A DNA stretch of 64,000 nt from an uncultured Lachnospiraceae bacterium (GCA_905233955.1 CAJOFQ010000004.1:38417-102416), one strand, 5' to 3'; shown: positions 42,514-53,830, numbered from the stretch's first letter. Numbers and translations are program-made. Notes: generated by a model not told the origin, from the sequence alone.

Positions 42514-43341
42514 ATGGGAGAATTGATCTTATGCAGCCGTCCAATTGCGGCGGCGCCGTTTTACATAGAAGAGCTCTCTGTTAATCTGTATTCTCTTGAG
42601 GAATTATCATACTATATCTTTCATAATGTCTATTTACTTAATTCGGATTTTATGTCTGTTGAGCTGTGCCAGTGGATAGGCCAGGAGCTTGATATGAGGG
42701 ATCTGTCAGATGAGCTTAGGGAGATGATAAGGGACAATGTTCCTCTTCATATCTTTGTGGCGAGGCTTTTAAATGCCAGCGGTTACCTGGCAGCAGGGGA
42801 GATCCGTGATACGGTAGATATTATAGCTGCCTTTGAGAATAAAAGTGATGCTGAAAGGAAGAAAATCCGCGCGGACAGATTGCTTGAGAGAAAGAGGATA
42901 CTTGAGGCGGTTTTTGAATATGAGCATTTGCTGACTTCCGAGGATAACATTGGAGAGAGGCTTTTAGGAGATATATGGCATAATTTAGGAACAGCATATG
43001 CCAGGCTTTTTTTCTTCGAGGAATCTGCGGAATGCTTTGAGAAGGCATATAAAAAGAATCGCAGGAGACAGTCTTTAAGGTCCTTTTTATTTGCGAAGCT
43101 ATGTCTGAACGATAGACAGGGATTTGACGATACAGTCGCCAGGCTTATGCTCTCTTCGCAGGATGCGCAGGGAATTGTATCCGAGGTGGAGCATGTTTTT
43201 GAGTCTACAGAGATAAAAAGATTTTCTGACGAATTGGATCACATGCGCAGCCAGTACAGCGAGCAGAGCGCATATATGAAACATTTGGAAAACATTTTAG
43301 TTCATTGGGAAGATGATTATTTGAACATCCAGAAGCTATGA
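42514..43341 (+). CDS. TPR-containing protein of unknown function
   Basis: TPR-like GDIWHNLGTAYARLFFFEESAECFEKAYKKN; 9-bp gap to upstream gene. Confidence 0.7.
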   Translation: MGELILCSRPIAAAPFYIEELSVNLYSLEELSYYIFHNVYLLNSDFMSVELCQWIGQELDMRDLSDELREMIRDNVPLHIFVARLLNASGYLAAGEIRDTVDIIAAFENKSDAERKKIRADRLLERKRILEAVFEYEHLLTSEDNIGERLLGDIWHNLGTAYARLFFFEESAECFEKAYKKNRRRQSLRSFLFAKLCLNDRQGFDDTVARLMLSSQDAQGIVSEVEHVFESTEIKRFSDELDHMRSQYSEQSAYMKHLENILVHWEDDYLNIQKL

Positions 43342-44531
43342 TATTTTTCGGAAAAAGAAAGCGTAAAAGACAGGAAGAACTGGATGCCTCTTTTAAAGAG
43401 GTTATGGATGAGATTCAAAGGATAGATGACTGGGAGAATCCAAAGAGATTACAGCACTATATTTTGGATTCCTGCGAACAGATCATAGCCCAGACCAAAG
43501 CCTTGGAGAAGCAGAAGGCACAGTATCGGGTGCTGAATAATTACCTTACAGATATTCGGAAAATAGAATCTCTTAACCAGATCCAGTCAAAACGGCTTTC
43601 AGAGGTTGCAAAAAAGGTTTCTGACACGGCAAAATCCAGAGAAGACTACGCCAAAGTCACCCACAGGCTCAACGACGAGCAATATATCCTGCTCAGGGAG
43701 AATGACGAATTTCTTCCGGGTGAGATTCGGCAGATGCAGGCTGATGAGACATATCAATTTAATCTGAAAAAGGATATCCGTCTTCTGGAAGCCACCAAAA
43801 GCGAGCATGAGATAGAACGGGAGAATAATTCCAGAACGCTTTCGATGCTTAGAAAGATTGCCATTCTCCTGCTGGGAGCGTGTGCTTCCATGGTTCTGCT
43901 GTTTACACTGTTACAGTTTACAATGGATGTGGATATGACGCTGGCATCACTGCTGTTATTGCTGGTTATGGTGCTGTTTGTCATGTATCTTTTCTTTAAG
44001 AATTCCCATATTGTCCGTCAGAACAGGCGCAGCATAAATGAGATCAATAAGACCATTTCATTATTGAATGTTGCGAGAATGAAGTATGCGAATGTTACGG
44101 GGGCTATAGGTTATTTACAGAGGAAGTATCACATCAAGACTTCATATGAGTTAAATTATCTGTGGGATGCTTATATGGAGGAGAGGCGCATAAGAGATAA
44201 AAACCGCCAGGATAATGAGGATTACAAATTCTTTTATCGCAAGCTTGCAAAACAGCTTGACGATCTTGAACTCAATGACAGTGATATCTGGCTATCCCAG
44301 TCGGCGGCCTTGATTTCATCAGATGAGATGAAAAAGGTAAAAGAAAACCTAAGTGAAAGAAAGAGCAAGCTGCGTGAACAGATAGAGGAAAATACCCGTG
44401 TCATAGGTCAGGAAAGGGATGAGGTTTCAAGACTTATGAGAGAACACGATTACTATCCGCCGGAGATAGTGGAGATAATTGCTTCTGTGGATCGTATGTG
44501 TGGATTGAATGTCAATTATTATTTCAGATAG
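43338..44531 (+). CDS. Coiled-coil protein with central TM hairpin, unknown function
   Basis: ATGA overlap with upstream stop; [21 protein letters not shown] and [19 protein letters not shown] flanked by charged heptad-like segments. Confidence 0.75.
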   Translation: MIFFGKRKRKRQEELDASFKEVMDEIQRIDDWENPKRLQHYILDSCEQIIAQTKALEKQKAQYRVLNNYLTDIRKIESLNQIQSKRLSEVAKKVSDTAKSREDYAKVTHRLNDEQYILLRENDEFLPGEIRQMQADETYQFNLKKDIRLLEATKSEHEIERENNSRTLSMLRKIAILLLGACASMVLLFTLLQFTMDVDMTLASLLLLLVMVLFVMYLFFKNSHIVRQNRRSINEINKTISLLNVARMKYANVTGAIGYLQRKYHIKTSYELNYLWDAYMEERRIRDKNRQDNEDYKFFYRKLAKQLDDLELNDSDIWLSQSAALISSDEMKKVKENLSERKSKLREQIEENTRVIGQERDEVSRLMREHDYYPPEIVEIIASVDRMCGLNVNYYFR

Positions 44532-44542
44532 AAGGAGGCAAC

Positions 44543-45997
44543 ATGAAGACAAGAACCCGGTATGCACCGTCTCCGACAGGACGCATGCATGTAGGTAATT
44601 TAAGGACGGCGTTGTATGCGTATTTAATAGCCAGACACGACGGAGGAGATTTCATTCTGCGAATTGAGGATACTGACAGGGAGAGGTATGTTCCTGAAGC
44701 AGAGGAGATTATTTATCGTACCTTGGAAAAGGCGGGAATGGATTGGGATGAAGGTCCCGGCAAGGAAGGATCTGTGGGGCCATATATTCAGAGCAAGCGA
44801 CAGGAAGCCGGAATCTATATGGAGTATGCTGAAAAGCTTGTAGAAAAGGGCGAGGCATATTATTGTTTTTGTGACAAAGAGCGTCTGGAGGGACTTAAGA
44901 GGAATGTCGCCGGCAAGGAGATATCCGTTTATGACAAGCACTGCCTTGGACTATCCAAAGAAGAGGTTCAAGAGAACCTTGACAAGGGGATGCCATTTGT
45001 AATCAGGCAGAACAATCCCACAGAGGGAACTACTACATTTACTGATATTATTTATGGTGATATTACCGTTGATAATGCAGAACTGGATGATATGATCCTT
45101 ATTAAATCGGATGGTTTTCCTACATACAATTTTGCTAATGTGGTGGATGATCATCTTATGGGGATCACCCATGTGGTCAGAGGCAACGAATATCTGTCTT
45201 CTTCTCCAAAATACAACAGGCTTTATGAAGCTTTTGGATGGGAGGTTCCCGTCTATATTCATTGTCCTTTGATAACTAACGAGGAGCATCAGAAACTGTC
45301 AAAGCGCAGTGGTCATTCATCATTCGAAGACCTGTGTGACCAGGGTTACCTGCCCGAGACTATAGTTAACTTTGTCGCATTGTTAGGATGGTCTCCGGAG
45401 GACAATCAGGAAATAATGTCCCTGGAGGAGCTGATCAACAGATTTGACTATCATCATGTTAACAAAGCCCCCGCTGTATTTGACATAACAAAATTGTCCT
45501 GGATGAATAGTGAGTACATTAAGACGATGGATCCGGATGATTTTTATGATATGGCCATGGAACCTATAAGGAAGGTAGTATCAAGGGATGTGGATACAAG
45601 AAGCATCGCCAGGATGGTTCAAAGCCGTATCTCCACTGTGAACGACATAGCTGATCTGATCGATTTCATAGAGGAAGTACCCGAATATGACAGCCAGATC
45701 TATGTCCATAAAAAAATGAAGACCACAAAGGAGAATTCTCTTACAATCCTTGGTGAGATACTTCCGGTTTTATCCGAAACAGACGACTATTCCAATGATG
45801 CGCTCTACAGTCTTCTGGTATCCTTCGCAAAGGATAAAGGGTATAAAAATGGTACGGTTTTATGGCCCATAAGAACCGCATTATCGGGCAAACAAACCAC
45901 GCCGGGAGGTGCTACTGAGCTGTTGGAGCTTCTGGGTAAGGAAGAGTCTCTAAAGCGAATAGAAGCGGCAGTTAAAAAGCTTGAGGAAGAAATATGA
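44543..45997 (+). CDS. gltX: Glutamyl-tRNA synthetase
   Basis: [39 protein letters not shown] (KMSKS-like); RBS AAGGAGG. Confidence 0.97.
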   Translation: MKTRTRYAPSPTGRMHVGNLRTALYAYLIARHDGGDFILRIEDTDRERYVPEAEEIIYRTLEKAGMDWDEGPGKEGSVGPYIQSKRQEAGIYMEYAEKLVEKGEAYYCFCDKERLEGLKRNVAGKEISVYDKHCLGLSKEEVQENLDKGMPFVIRQNNPTEGTTTFTDIIYGDITVDNAELDDMILIKSDGFPTYNFANVVDDHLMGITHVVRGNEYLSSSPKYNRLYEAFGWEVPVYIHCPLITNEEHQKLSKRSGHSSFEDLCDQGYLPETIVNFVALLGWSPEDNQEIMSLEELINRFDYHHVNKAPAVFDITKLSWMNSEYIKTMDPDDFYDMAMEPIRKVVSRDVDTRSIARMVQSRISTVNDIADLIDFIEEVPEYDSQIYVHKKMKTTKENSLTILGEILPVLSETDDYSNDALYSLLVSFAKDKGYKNGTVLWPIRTALSGKQTTPGGATELLELLGKEESLKRIEAAVKKLEEEI

Positions 45998-47904
45998 CAG
46001 ACGACTTACAGCAACAGGCTATACATCATGTAAGGGGGCCTTGCATAACCATTGCAGGCCCCGGGGCCGGCAAGACCTTTGTTCTGATCAGAAGGATTGC
46101 ATATCTGACAGAAAGCTGTCGGATACCGCCATCACAGCTTCTTGTGATAACCTTTTCAAGGGCGGCGGCCATAGAGCTTCGTGAACGATATCAAAAGGCT
46201 GTACGGCCGGAATTTTCAGGCGTTACATTTGCTACATTTCATTCTTTTTTCTTTCATATTCTTTGCAAATTCGGCAACTTTACCACCCAGAGCTTATTAG
46301 ATACCCAGACAAGACAGTATATTTTAAAGAGTGCGTGTGAAAAAGCCAATATTACGGACGCAGGCAGAGCAGGCTTTTACGGCCGTACAGCTTCGGAAAT
46401 CAGCTATATTAAAAATTCAGGTGTTTCCTGCGACGAATACGAACCAGCCGAGCTTACCAGGGAGGAATTAAAAGCGATTTTCTTTTATTATGAGCAGAAA
46501 AAGGATGAACTGGAAAAAATTGATTTCGATGATATGCTGATAAAAACCTACGAATTACTTAGAAATGATCCGGGAGTTCTTGATACTTACAGGAGCAAAT
46601 ACAGCTATATTCTGGCTGATGAAGCGCAGGATACTAATGAAATTCAGTATAACATTTTAAAAATGCTGGCCATGCCCTTAAATAATCTTTTTTTGGTGGG
46701 GGATGATGATCAGGCGATTTATTCATTCAGAGGAGCCATGCCGAAGCTTCTGCTTAATTTTACATCAGATTACCCTGACGCGAAAAAGGTTGTACTGTCC
46801 AGGAATTACAGATGCGACAGAGAAATAGTAAGAAAAGGACTTAAGCTGATAAAAAACAATACCGAAAGGTTTGAAAAACAGCTCAGCTCCGCCAGCAGGC
46901 TGGAAGGGAGTATAAGATACCTTCCCCACGCCGGTTATAAGGATGAGGCAGAGGACATAATAAGGCGCATAATAAGGCAAAAGGAGATAAAACCATTAGA
47001 AAAAATAGCTGTTCTTTACAGAAACAATGAGACTGCGCGAACACTGATAACGGAAGCGGAAAACCGCGGATTTTACATTAATGGAAAAAAGCATCACTAT
47101 AACTGGTTTGATTCAGAAACAGTAAGGATTGTAGAAGCGTATTTTTACGCTTTAATTACTGAAAAACAAGATTATATAATACAGATTATGAATGTGCCGC
47201 AGAGATATCTGCCAAGAAAGGGTCTTGAAGATAGTACTGTGGATTACAATCGCTGGAAGAAATATTTTATAAACGATAATGATGTAATAAATCGTATATC
47301 GGGCTTTGAAAGAGAACTGAAAATGATGAAAAATCTTCCGAGTTATGCAGTTGTAGCTTACATTATGTACACTCTGAATGTAAAAGGTTATCTGGAAAAA
47401 AATAACAGCTTTGATGAAAAAGCTCTGTCAAAGCTGTTAGAAATAGCGGAAAGTATTCCGGATAAAAAGAGATTTATCAAGGCAATAGATGGCCATAGAA
47501 TGAAAAAGGAAAAAGACACGGAAGAAACAAGCGAGGCAAACAGGCTGTATTGTTATACATTTCATGGATCAAAGGGTCTGGAATTCGACCATGTGTATAT
47601 TATCGACGCTAATGAAAGCATAACGCCGTCCAGATATGCCACTACTCTCCGGGCAATAGAAGAAGAGCGCAGACTGTTTTATGTGGCTATGACCCGGGCG
47701 AAGCATTCACTGACCATATCCGCCATAACGCGCAGGGGTAAGGAGATATTATATCCTTCACGATTCATCAGGGAAATTGCCGATGATCAGGAATCAGCTT
47801 CATTAACCAGCTCCTCAAATACTTCAGACACCAGGCGTGCTTCCTCGTCTGATTCGATATTATCAATGACAGGGCTTCCGTCCTCAAGCTCAAAATATCT
47901 GTAG
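45994..47904 (+). CDS. UvrD/Rep-family SF1 ATP-dependent helicase
   Basis: [75 protein letters not shown]. Confidence 0.93.
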   Translation: MTDDLQQQAIHHVRGPCITIAGPGAGKTFVLIRRIAYLTESCRIPPSQLLVITFSRAAAIELRERYQKAVRPEFSGVTFATFHSFFFHILCKFGNFTTQSLLDTQTRQYILKSACEKANITDAGRAGFYGRTASEISYIKNSGVSCDEYEPAELTREELKAIFFYYEQKKDELEKIDFDDMLIKTYELLRNDPGVLDTYRSKYSYILADEAQDTNEIQYNILKMLAMPLNNLFLVGDDDQAIYSFRGAMPKLLLNFTSDYPDAKKVVLSRNYRCDREIVRKGLKLIKNNTERFEKQLSSASRLEGSIRYLPHAGYKDEAEDIIRRIIRQKEIKPLEKIAVLYRNNETARTLITEAENRGFYINGKKHHYNWFDSETVRIVEAYFYALITEKQDYIIQIMNVPQRYLPRKGLEDSTVDYNRWKKYFINDNDVINRISGFERELKMMKNLPSYAVVAYIMYTLNVKGYLEKNNSFDEKALSKLLEIAESIPDKKRFIKAIDGHRMKKEKDTEETSEANRLYCYTFHGSKGLEFDHVYIIDANESITPSRYATTLRAIEEERRLFYVAMTRAKHSLTISAITRRGKEILYPSRFIREIADDQESASLTSSSNTSDTRRASSSDSILSMTGLPSSSSKYL

Positions 47905-48095
47905 AGCAAAATACCAAGATCTTCGAGAAAATCGCCGTTGTCATCTACAGGCATCAGAGCGATATAGTCGCTTCCGTCTACTTCGAAAATGACTACTATC
48001 TCACAATCCATCTCTGAATCATCGTCTAAAGTGATGGTTACCATCACATCGGTATCGTTCTCATCAACAGGAAATATCTCTTCATTTGAACGCAT
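47787..48095 (-). CDS. DUF1292 family protein
   Basis: MRSNEEIFPVDENDTDVMVTITLDDDSEMDCEIVVIFEVDGSDYIALMPV; start ATG at 48095 with AGGGAG; ORF track start 48137. Confidence 0.85.
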   Translation of the reverse strand: MRSNEEIFPVDENDTDVMVTITLDDDSEMDCEIVVIFEVDGSDYIALMPVDDNGDFLEDLGILLYRYFELEDGSPVIDNIESDEEARLVSEVFEELVNEADS

Positions 48096-48239
48096 AATAG
48101 CTCCCTTCGGACATGCTGCATAGTAAAATGTACTCATATGATACCTGTTACCATAAAAAAAAGCAATGTATGATTAAAAAATGAGAAATAATATGTTATA
48201 ATGGGTCTCGTGTATGCGCACTAGAGAGGCGGTTGTATT

Positions 48240-50078
48240 ATGAAAAAACAGATAACAATCGGTCATTTTACGAGATTTGGCGCAATAATTAAGGATAATA
48301 TAGCAGAATTTACCTTTGAGACTAAGACAGATCAGAGGGCGTTTATTCTGTTATATGACAGACACTCCAAAAAGCAGACTGCCAGGATTGCTGTTCCTGA
48401 AGATTATTCCATTGGCAGGGTTTATTCAATTCGCATAAGCGGATATTCCTGGGAGAGGCTGTGCTATCTTTTAGAGAAGGACGGCGATATCTGCATGGAC
48501 GAATATGCCTGCAGTGTTGTGGGCCGTGAGACATGGATGGATGAGAGCCGGTCCAAATCTAACTACAGGGTATATGGCGGATTCTGTCTGGGCGAATACA
48601 CCTGGAAGGAGACTCGAAAGGCTATTCTTCCGCAGGATATGGTACTTTACAAGCTCCATCTGCGTGGAATTACCATGCAGAACGGTTTGGGTACAGGCAA
48701 GAGGGGCAATTATAAGGGAATCATCCAAAAGCTCCCTCAGTGGAAGGAGCTTGGGATTACCTCCCTTGAATTTTTACCAATATATGACTTCGAAGAAATA
48801 AAATACCAGTTCCATTACAAGCTTGACGAGAACCGTAAGACTATGATGGTAGCTGAGGACCCCATCGGAACGAATTTCTGGGGATATGGTAAGGCTGATT
48901 ATTTTGCACCCAAGGCATCATATTTCGGTGCCAGGGATGCAGATATACATATGAAGCAGATGGTAGAAGCGATACATAATGCCGGGATGGAGATTATCAT
49001 GGAGATGTCTTTTGTACCGGGTATTAAGGAGGATCGCATTATAAATTGTCTGAGATACTGGGTTATGGAATACCACATTGATGGATTCCATTTGCTGGGT
49101 ATGGGTCTTCCGGTTGAACAGATAGCAGAAGATGCATTCTTGGGCAAGACCAAGATTTTTTATGATAATTTCCCTGAAGAGGTTCTGATGTCACAATCAC
49201 AGCCTGCGCATCTGTTTGTGACCAATGATGAATTTATTTATCCGCTCCGTAAGCTCCAGAATCACCTGGACGGCAGTATAGCTGAGCTGTCTAATTATTT
49301 AAGGAGACAGGGTAATGGTTACTCCTTTGTCAATTATGCTGCCAGTAATACGGGCTTTACCTTGTGGGATGCCTATTCCTATGGCGAAAAGCACAATGAC
49401 GGCAATGGTGAGGATAATTGTGATGGCAGCAATTACAATTGCAGTCATAATTACGGATGTGAAGGTCAGACAGCGAATCGCATCATAAACCGCAACCGTA
49501 TGACAGCGGTTAGGACTGCGCTATGTGCTGTTTTTACTGCACAGGGAGTGCCAATGATAATGGCAGGAGACGAGGCAGGAAATACTCAGTCTGGCAATAA
49601 TAATCCATACTGTCAGGACAATGAAGTTGGATGGGTTACATATTCCAGAAGGAAGCTTCCCAAGGAGCTGGCCAAATATGTAGCTAATCTTATCAAGTTC
49701 AGACGGGAACACAGCATATTGTCTAATCCCCTTCCCATGAAGATGAATGATTATAAGCACACAGGCATGCCGGATCTGTCTTATCATGGCAGACAGCCGT
49801 GGATAATGGGAATCGGAGAGGAAAAAAAGGCGCTCGGTATACTGTACAATTCTGCGTATGGAAGGGATCCCGAAGAAGAGGATGTCATGGTCTGTTTCAA
49901 TTTCTACTATGGCGAGGAATCCTTTGCACTTCCCAGGCTCAGGCAGAATCGCAAATGGTATTTTGTGACTAACTCAGGCCTTAATGAATGGATGCCTGAT
50001 GAAGAGCCTATGCAGGATCAGGGATATTGTGCGGTTCCGGGAGGAACTATAACCATACTCATTGGAAAGGAGCCTTGA
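48240..50078 (+). CDS. GH13 (alpha-amylase/debranching-like) protein with apparently lost catalytic residues
   Basis: GH13 scaffold incl. LPQWKELGITSLEFLPIYDF, GTNFWGYGKADYFAPKASY, EKHNDGNGEDNCDGSNYNCSHNYGCEG, VPMIMAGDEAGNTQSGNNNPYCQDNEVGW; catalytic motifs replaced. Confidence 0.85.
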   Translation: MKKQITIGHFTRFGAIIKDNIAEFTFETKTDQRAFILLYDRHSKKQTARIAVPEDYSIGRVYSIRISGYSWERLCYLLEKDGDICMDEYACSVVGRETWMDESRSKSNYRVYGGFCLGEYTWKETRKAILPQDMVLYKLHLRGITMQNGLGTGKRGNYKGIIQKLPQWKELGITSLEFLPIYDFEEIKYQFHYKLDENRKTMMVAEDPIGTNFWGYGKADYFAPKASYFGARDADIHMKQMVEAIHNAGMEIIMEMSFVPGIKEDRIINCLRYWVMEYHIDGFHLLGMGLPVEQIAEDAFLGKTKIFYDNFPEEVLMSQSQPAHLFVTNDEFIYPLRKLQNHLDGSIAELSNYLRRQGNGYSFVNYAASNTGFTLWDAYSYGEKHNDGNGEDNCDGSNYNCSHNYGCEGQTANRIINRNRMTAVRTALCAVFTAQGVPMIMAGDEAGNTQSGNNNPYCQDNEVGWVTYSRRKLPKELAKYVANLIKFRREHSILSNPLPMKMNDYKHTGMPDLSYHGRQPWIMGIGEEKKALGILYNSAYGRDPEEEDVMVCFNFYYGEESFALPRLRQNRKWYFVTNSGLNEWMPDEEPMQDQGYCAVPGGTITILIGKEP

Positions 50079-50691
50079 AATTATAATCTTAAACGCTTAT
50101 CGTCATTTTATGACAATTACGAATCACAGGAATCTGGTTAGAAAGCATTGCTTTGAGATGGGGCTTTTTTTTCAGGGGCTAACGCACGATCTTACAAAAT
50201 ATTCTCCTACGGAATTCATGGTAGGAGTCAAGTATTATCAGGGAGACAGGAGTCCGAATAATGCGGAGCGTGAGGCCACAGGCAAATCTCTGGCATGGCT
50301 GCATCATAAGGGACGGAACCGTCATCACCTGGAATACTGGATTGATTATAATCTGAACAAAGAAGACAGGGAGCATCCATTATGTGGCACCCAGATGCCT
50401 GTAAAGTATGTTGTGGAGATGTTTGCTGACCGTATGGCGGCTTGCAAGGTTTATCAGGGCAGCAGTTATACATCAAAAAATCCATGGAGATACTACAATA
50501 AGGGCAGGGAACATTATCTGCTTCATGAAAAGACCAGAAAACAGTTGGAGTTCATGTTGAAAATGCTGGCTGCACGGGGTGAGGACGAAACCTTTGCCTA
50601 CATTAGAAAACATATTTTACATAACGATGAAATGCCTCTGGTAAAAATATATAAAAGGATAAAAAGGCAGCAGCGTGCAGCTAATACATAG
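50062..50691 (+). CDS. Conserved hypothetical protein (DUF5662-like); start uncertain
   Basis: AYRHFMTITNHRNLVRKHCFEMGLFFQGLTHDLTKYSPTEF...WLHHKGRNRHHLEYW. Confidence 0.7.
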   Translation: MERSLEIIILNAYRHFMTITNHRNLVRKHCFEMGLFFQGLTHDLTKYSPTEFMVGVKYYQGDRSPNNAEREATGKSLAWLHHKGRNRHHLEYWIDYNLNKEDREHPLCGTQMPVKYVVEMFADRMAACKVYQGSSYTSKNPWRYYNKGREHYLLHEKTRKQLEFMLKMLAARGEDETFAYIRKHILHNDEMPLVKIYKRIKRQQRAANT

Positions 50692-50740
50692 GCATTTCAT
50701 TCAGGAATAGTTTTATACATTGCAAAAAGAGGAGATCAAG

Positions 50741-51745
50741 ATGTCTGATGATAAACAGATACTGTATAGTGGTATGCAGGCTACTGGCAGCCTGACACTA
50801 GGCAATTATCTGGGAGCTTTAAAAAATTGGGTAAAAATGCATGAGGAATATGACTGTTATTATGGGGTGATGGATCTTCACTCCCTTACAGTGCGCCAGG
50901 ATCCTGTCAAATTCAGGCAGAACGCAAAAAAGCTTTATGCGCTGTATGTTGCGGCAGGCTTAGACCCCGAGATAAACTGTGTGTATTTTCAGTCGCATGT
51001 AAGCGCTCATGCCGAGCTGGCATGGATTCTGGATTGCTTTACATACATGGGTGAACTGTCACGAATGACACAGTTTAAGGACAAGGCCCAAAAGCATGAA
51101 GATAATGTTAATGCGGGTCTTTTCACATACCCTGTATTAATGGCTTCTGACATACTGTTGTACCAGGCGGCTGTGGTTCCTGTTGGAATTGACCAGAAAC
51201 AGCATCTGGAGATAACAAGGGATATTGCTGAGCGCTTTAATAACCTGTATGGAGATGTCTTTACAGTTCCCGAACCGTATTTTGGAGAGAATGGCGCCAA
51301 GGTAATGTCACTTGCCGATCCTTCCAAGAAGATGTCAAAATCCGATGAGAATCAGAATGCTGCAATTCTTCTGATTGATGACAGGGATACAATAATCCGC
51401 AAATTCAAGAGGGCAGTAACGGATTCAGACGCCGAGGTCAGGTATGATCCTGACACCAAGCCTGGTATCAGTAACCTCATGGAAATATATGGAAGTGTAA
51501 CAGATAAATCCTCAGAGGAAATCGAAAAAGAGTTCCAGGGCAAGGGATATGGCGATTTCAAACTGGCAGTAGGGGAGGCAGTTGCAGACGAATTAACTCC
51601 CCTGCAGCAAAAGTATGAGGAGCTTTTAGCTGACAAAACATACATAGAAGAGTGTATAAAGCGTAATGATGAAAAAGCACGCCGTGCAGCCACAAAGACC
51701 CTTCGCAAGGTAAGAAGAAAGGTTGGACTTACGGATCTGTCATGA
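50741..51745 (+). CDS. trpS: Tryptophanyl-tRNA synthetase
   Basis: ILYSGMQATGSLTLGNYLGALKNW; DQKQHLEITRDIAERFN; KKMSKSDEN; RBS AGAGGAG. Confidence 0.97.
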   Translation: MSDDKQILYSGMQATGSLTLGNYLGALKNWVKMHEEYDCYYGVMDLHSLTVRQDPVKFRQNAKKLYALYVAAGLDPEINCVYFQSHVSAHAELAWILDCFTYMGELSRMTQFKDKAQKHEDNVNAGLFTYPVLMASDILLYQAAVVPVGIDQKQHLEITRDIAERFNNLYGDVFTVPEPYFGENGAKVMSLADPSKKMSKSDENQNAAILLIDDRDTIIRKFKRAVTDSDAEVRYDPDTKPGISNLMEIYGSVTDKSSEEIEKEFQGKGYGDFKLAVGEAVADELTPLQQKYEELLADKTYIEECIKRNDEKARRAATKTLRKVRRKVGLTDLS

Positions 51746-51781
51746 AAGCCTGGTGTGATGGTGCGTCAGTGAGCTTGCAGA

Positions 51782-52162
51782 CTAGAAGAATTGCTGACCC
51801 TTATATATGATGAATGCGCGCTCCAAAATATCAGCCATGGCGACATATTCACCTGTATGATCGGGAGTGTCGCATTCGACTTTTATCTGCTGGTTGGCAT
51901 CATGCATTAGCTGGCGTATATGGTGATTGTGGTCGTCCAGAAGTCGCTTCGCAAATGAGAAATCATTATTCTTCTCAAAATATTCACCGGGACGGGGCGT
52001 ATCTAAGAATTTGATAAAACGGGTATAGTATTCGATTATCCCAAGATTGCCATCGCTGTCCACCAGGAAATAGTACTTTCTGGAAAGCTGGTGACGCCAG
52101 AGGCTCTTAAAGGAAGTAACAGTACGCTTTTTATTATGATAAGAATATACAAGCTTTGCCAT
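51782..52162 (-). CDS. Hypothetical protein
   Basis: MAKLVYSYHNKKRTVTSFKSLWRHQLSRKYYFLVDSDGNLGIIEYYTRF...; fills an otherwise empty interval; ORF track start 52189. Confidence 0.6.
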   Translation of the reverse strand: MAKLVYSYHNKKRTVTSFKSLWRHQLSRKYYFLVDSDGNLGIIEYYTRFIKFLDTPRPGEYFEKNNDFSFAKRLLDDHNHHIRQLMHDANQQIKVECDTPDHTGEYVAMADILERAFIIYKGQQFF

Positions 52163-52297
52163 TATCACACACTCACACAATACACACACTATACAAGGAA
52201 TATCCTATAACATAAAGTTACCATTATTGAAAAATATATGCAATACCATAAATTACTTTTTTATGGTCGGTGAAACAATACATTTTGGAGGAAGAGT

Positions 52298-53785
52298 ATG
52301 GGTTTGACATATGTAAGTACCAGGGACAAAAATAATAAAGCCACAGCTTCCGAGGCAATATTGCAGGGACTGGCAGCAGATGGAGGGCTGTATGTACCGG
52401 AATATATTCCGAAGTATGCTAACAGTTGGAGAAGCTTATGCCGCAAGAGCTATCAGGAGATAGCATATGAGATAATGAGTCTTTTTCTTACGGATTTTTC
52501 AGAAGAGGAGCTAAAAAGCTGTATTAACAGAGCCTACGACAGTAAATTTGACGATCCATCGATAGCTCCTGTTCGAAAGGCGGATTCGTCCTTTTATATA
52601 GAACTGTTCCATGGCAGAACAATTGCCTTCAAGGATATGGCACTTTCGATATTGCCGCATCTTATGACAGCCTCTGCCAGGAAGAATAATGTTTCAAATG
52701 ATATTGTCATACTTACCGCTACCTCCGGAGACACAGGCAAGGCAGCACTGGAGGGCTTTGCAGGGGTGGAACAGACAAGGATAGTTGTGTTCTATCCTAA
52801 AAACGGAGTCAGTGCAATTCAGGAAAAGCAGATGTTGACTCAAAAGGGTGATAACACCCTTGTTGTGGGGATCCATGGTAATTTTGACGAGGCTCAGACA
52901 GGGGTAAAAAAGATATTCTCCGATACAGCCTTAAAAGAAAAAATGGATAAAGCCGGATTTTCTTTTTCCTCTGCTAATTCTATAAATATTGGAAGATTGG
53001 TTCCTCAAATTGTCTATTATGTGGCCAGCTATGTAAGACTGCTTGAGAGCGAAGAAATAATTGATGGCGAGCTTATAAATGTTACGGTTCCTACAGGAAA
53101 TTTTGGTAATATACTTGCTGCATATTACGCCAAGCAAATGGGGCTTCCAATAGATAAGCTAATATGTGCATCTAATGAGAATAAGGTGCTGTTTGATTTC
53201 TTCTCCACAGGAATATATAACAAGAATCGCAAGTTCGTCCTCACAAGCTCACCTTCAATGGACATACTTGTGTCCAGTAATCTTGAGCGGCTTATATATA
53301 AGATTGCGGGTGAAGACGATACAATGGACCGGGATTTGATGAATAAGCTTGTCAATGAAGGAGAATATGAGATTACTACCAATATGCGAAGCAAATTATC
53401 AGATTTCTATGGTAACTACGCGTCTGAAGAAGAGACCTTGAATACCATAAACAGGATATTTGAATCAGATAACTATGTTTTAGATCCGCACACAGCAGTT
53501 GCGGCATGTGTTTATGACAAATATCGCAAAGAGACGGGTGACACTAAAAAGACTCTTATAGCTTCGACTGCAAGTCCTTATAAGTTCACCAGAAGTGTAA
53601 TGAAGGCTATTAACAGGGATGATCCTTCAAAGAGCGACATTGAGCTTACGGATACACTTTATGAGGTTACCGGAGTGGATATACCTCCTGCAATTCAGGA
53701 GATAAAAGAAGCACCAATCAGGCATGATACACAGTGTGATGTGGAGGCTATGAAGAGTGTGGTGGAGGATTTTCTCGGGATTTGA
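52298..53785 (+). CDS. thrC: Threonine synthase
   Basis: YVSTRDKNN; FHGRTIAFKDMALSILPHL; TATSGDTGKAALEGF; VPTGNFGNILAAYYAK. Confidence 0.96.
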   Translation: MGLTYVSTRDKNNKATASEAILQGLAADGGLYVPEYIPKYANSWRSLCRKSYQEIAYEIMSLFLTDFSEEELKSCINRAYDSKFDDPSIAPVRKADSSFYIELFHGRTIAFKDMALSILPHLMTASARKNNVSNDIVILTATSGDTGKAALEGFAGVEQTRIVVFYPKNGVSAIQEKQMLTQKGDNTLVVGIHGNFDEAQTGVKKIFSDTALKEKMDKAGFSFSSANSINIGRLVPQIVYYVASYVRLLESEEIIDGELINVTVPTGNFGNILAAYYAKQMGLPIDKLICASNENKVLFDFFSTGIYNKNRKFVLTSSPSMDILVSSNLERLIYKIAGEDDTMDRDLMNKLVNEGEYEITTNMRSKLSDFYGNYASEEETLNTINRIFESDNYVLDPHTAVAACVYDKYRKETGDTKKTLIASTASPYKFTRSVMKAINRDDPSKSDIELTDTLYEVTGVDIPPAIQEIKEAPIRHDTQCDVEAMKSVVEDFLGI

Positions 53786-53796
53786 TTATAAGGTGA

Positions 53797-53830
53797 AAAA
53801 AGGTCATGCCATCCGGCATGACCTTTTCTT
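53797..53830. terminator. Intrinsic terminator between convergent thrC and CheX-like gene
   Basis: AAAAGGTCATGCC-atc-GGCATGACCTTTT hairpin with T-rich tail; near-symmetrical, possibly bidirectional. Confidence 0.88.
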
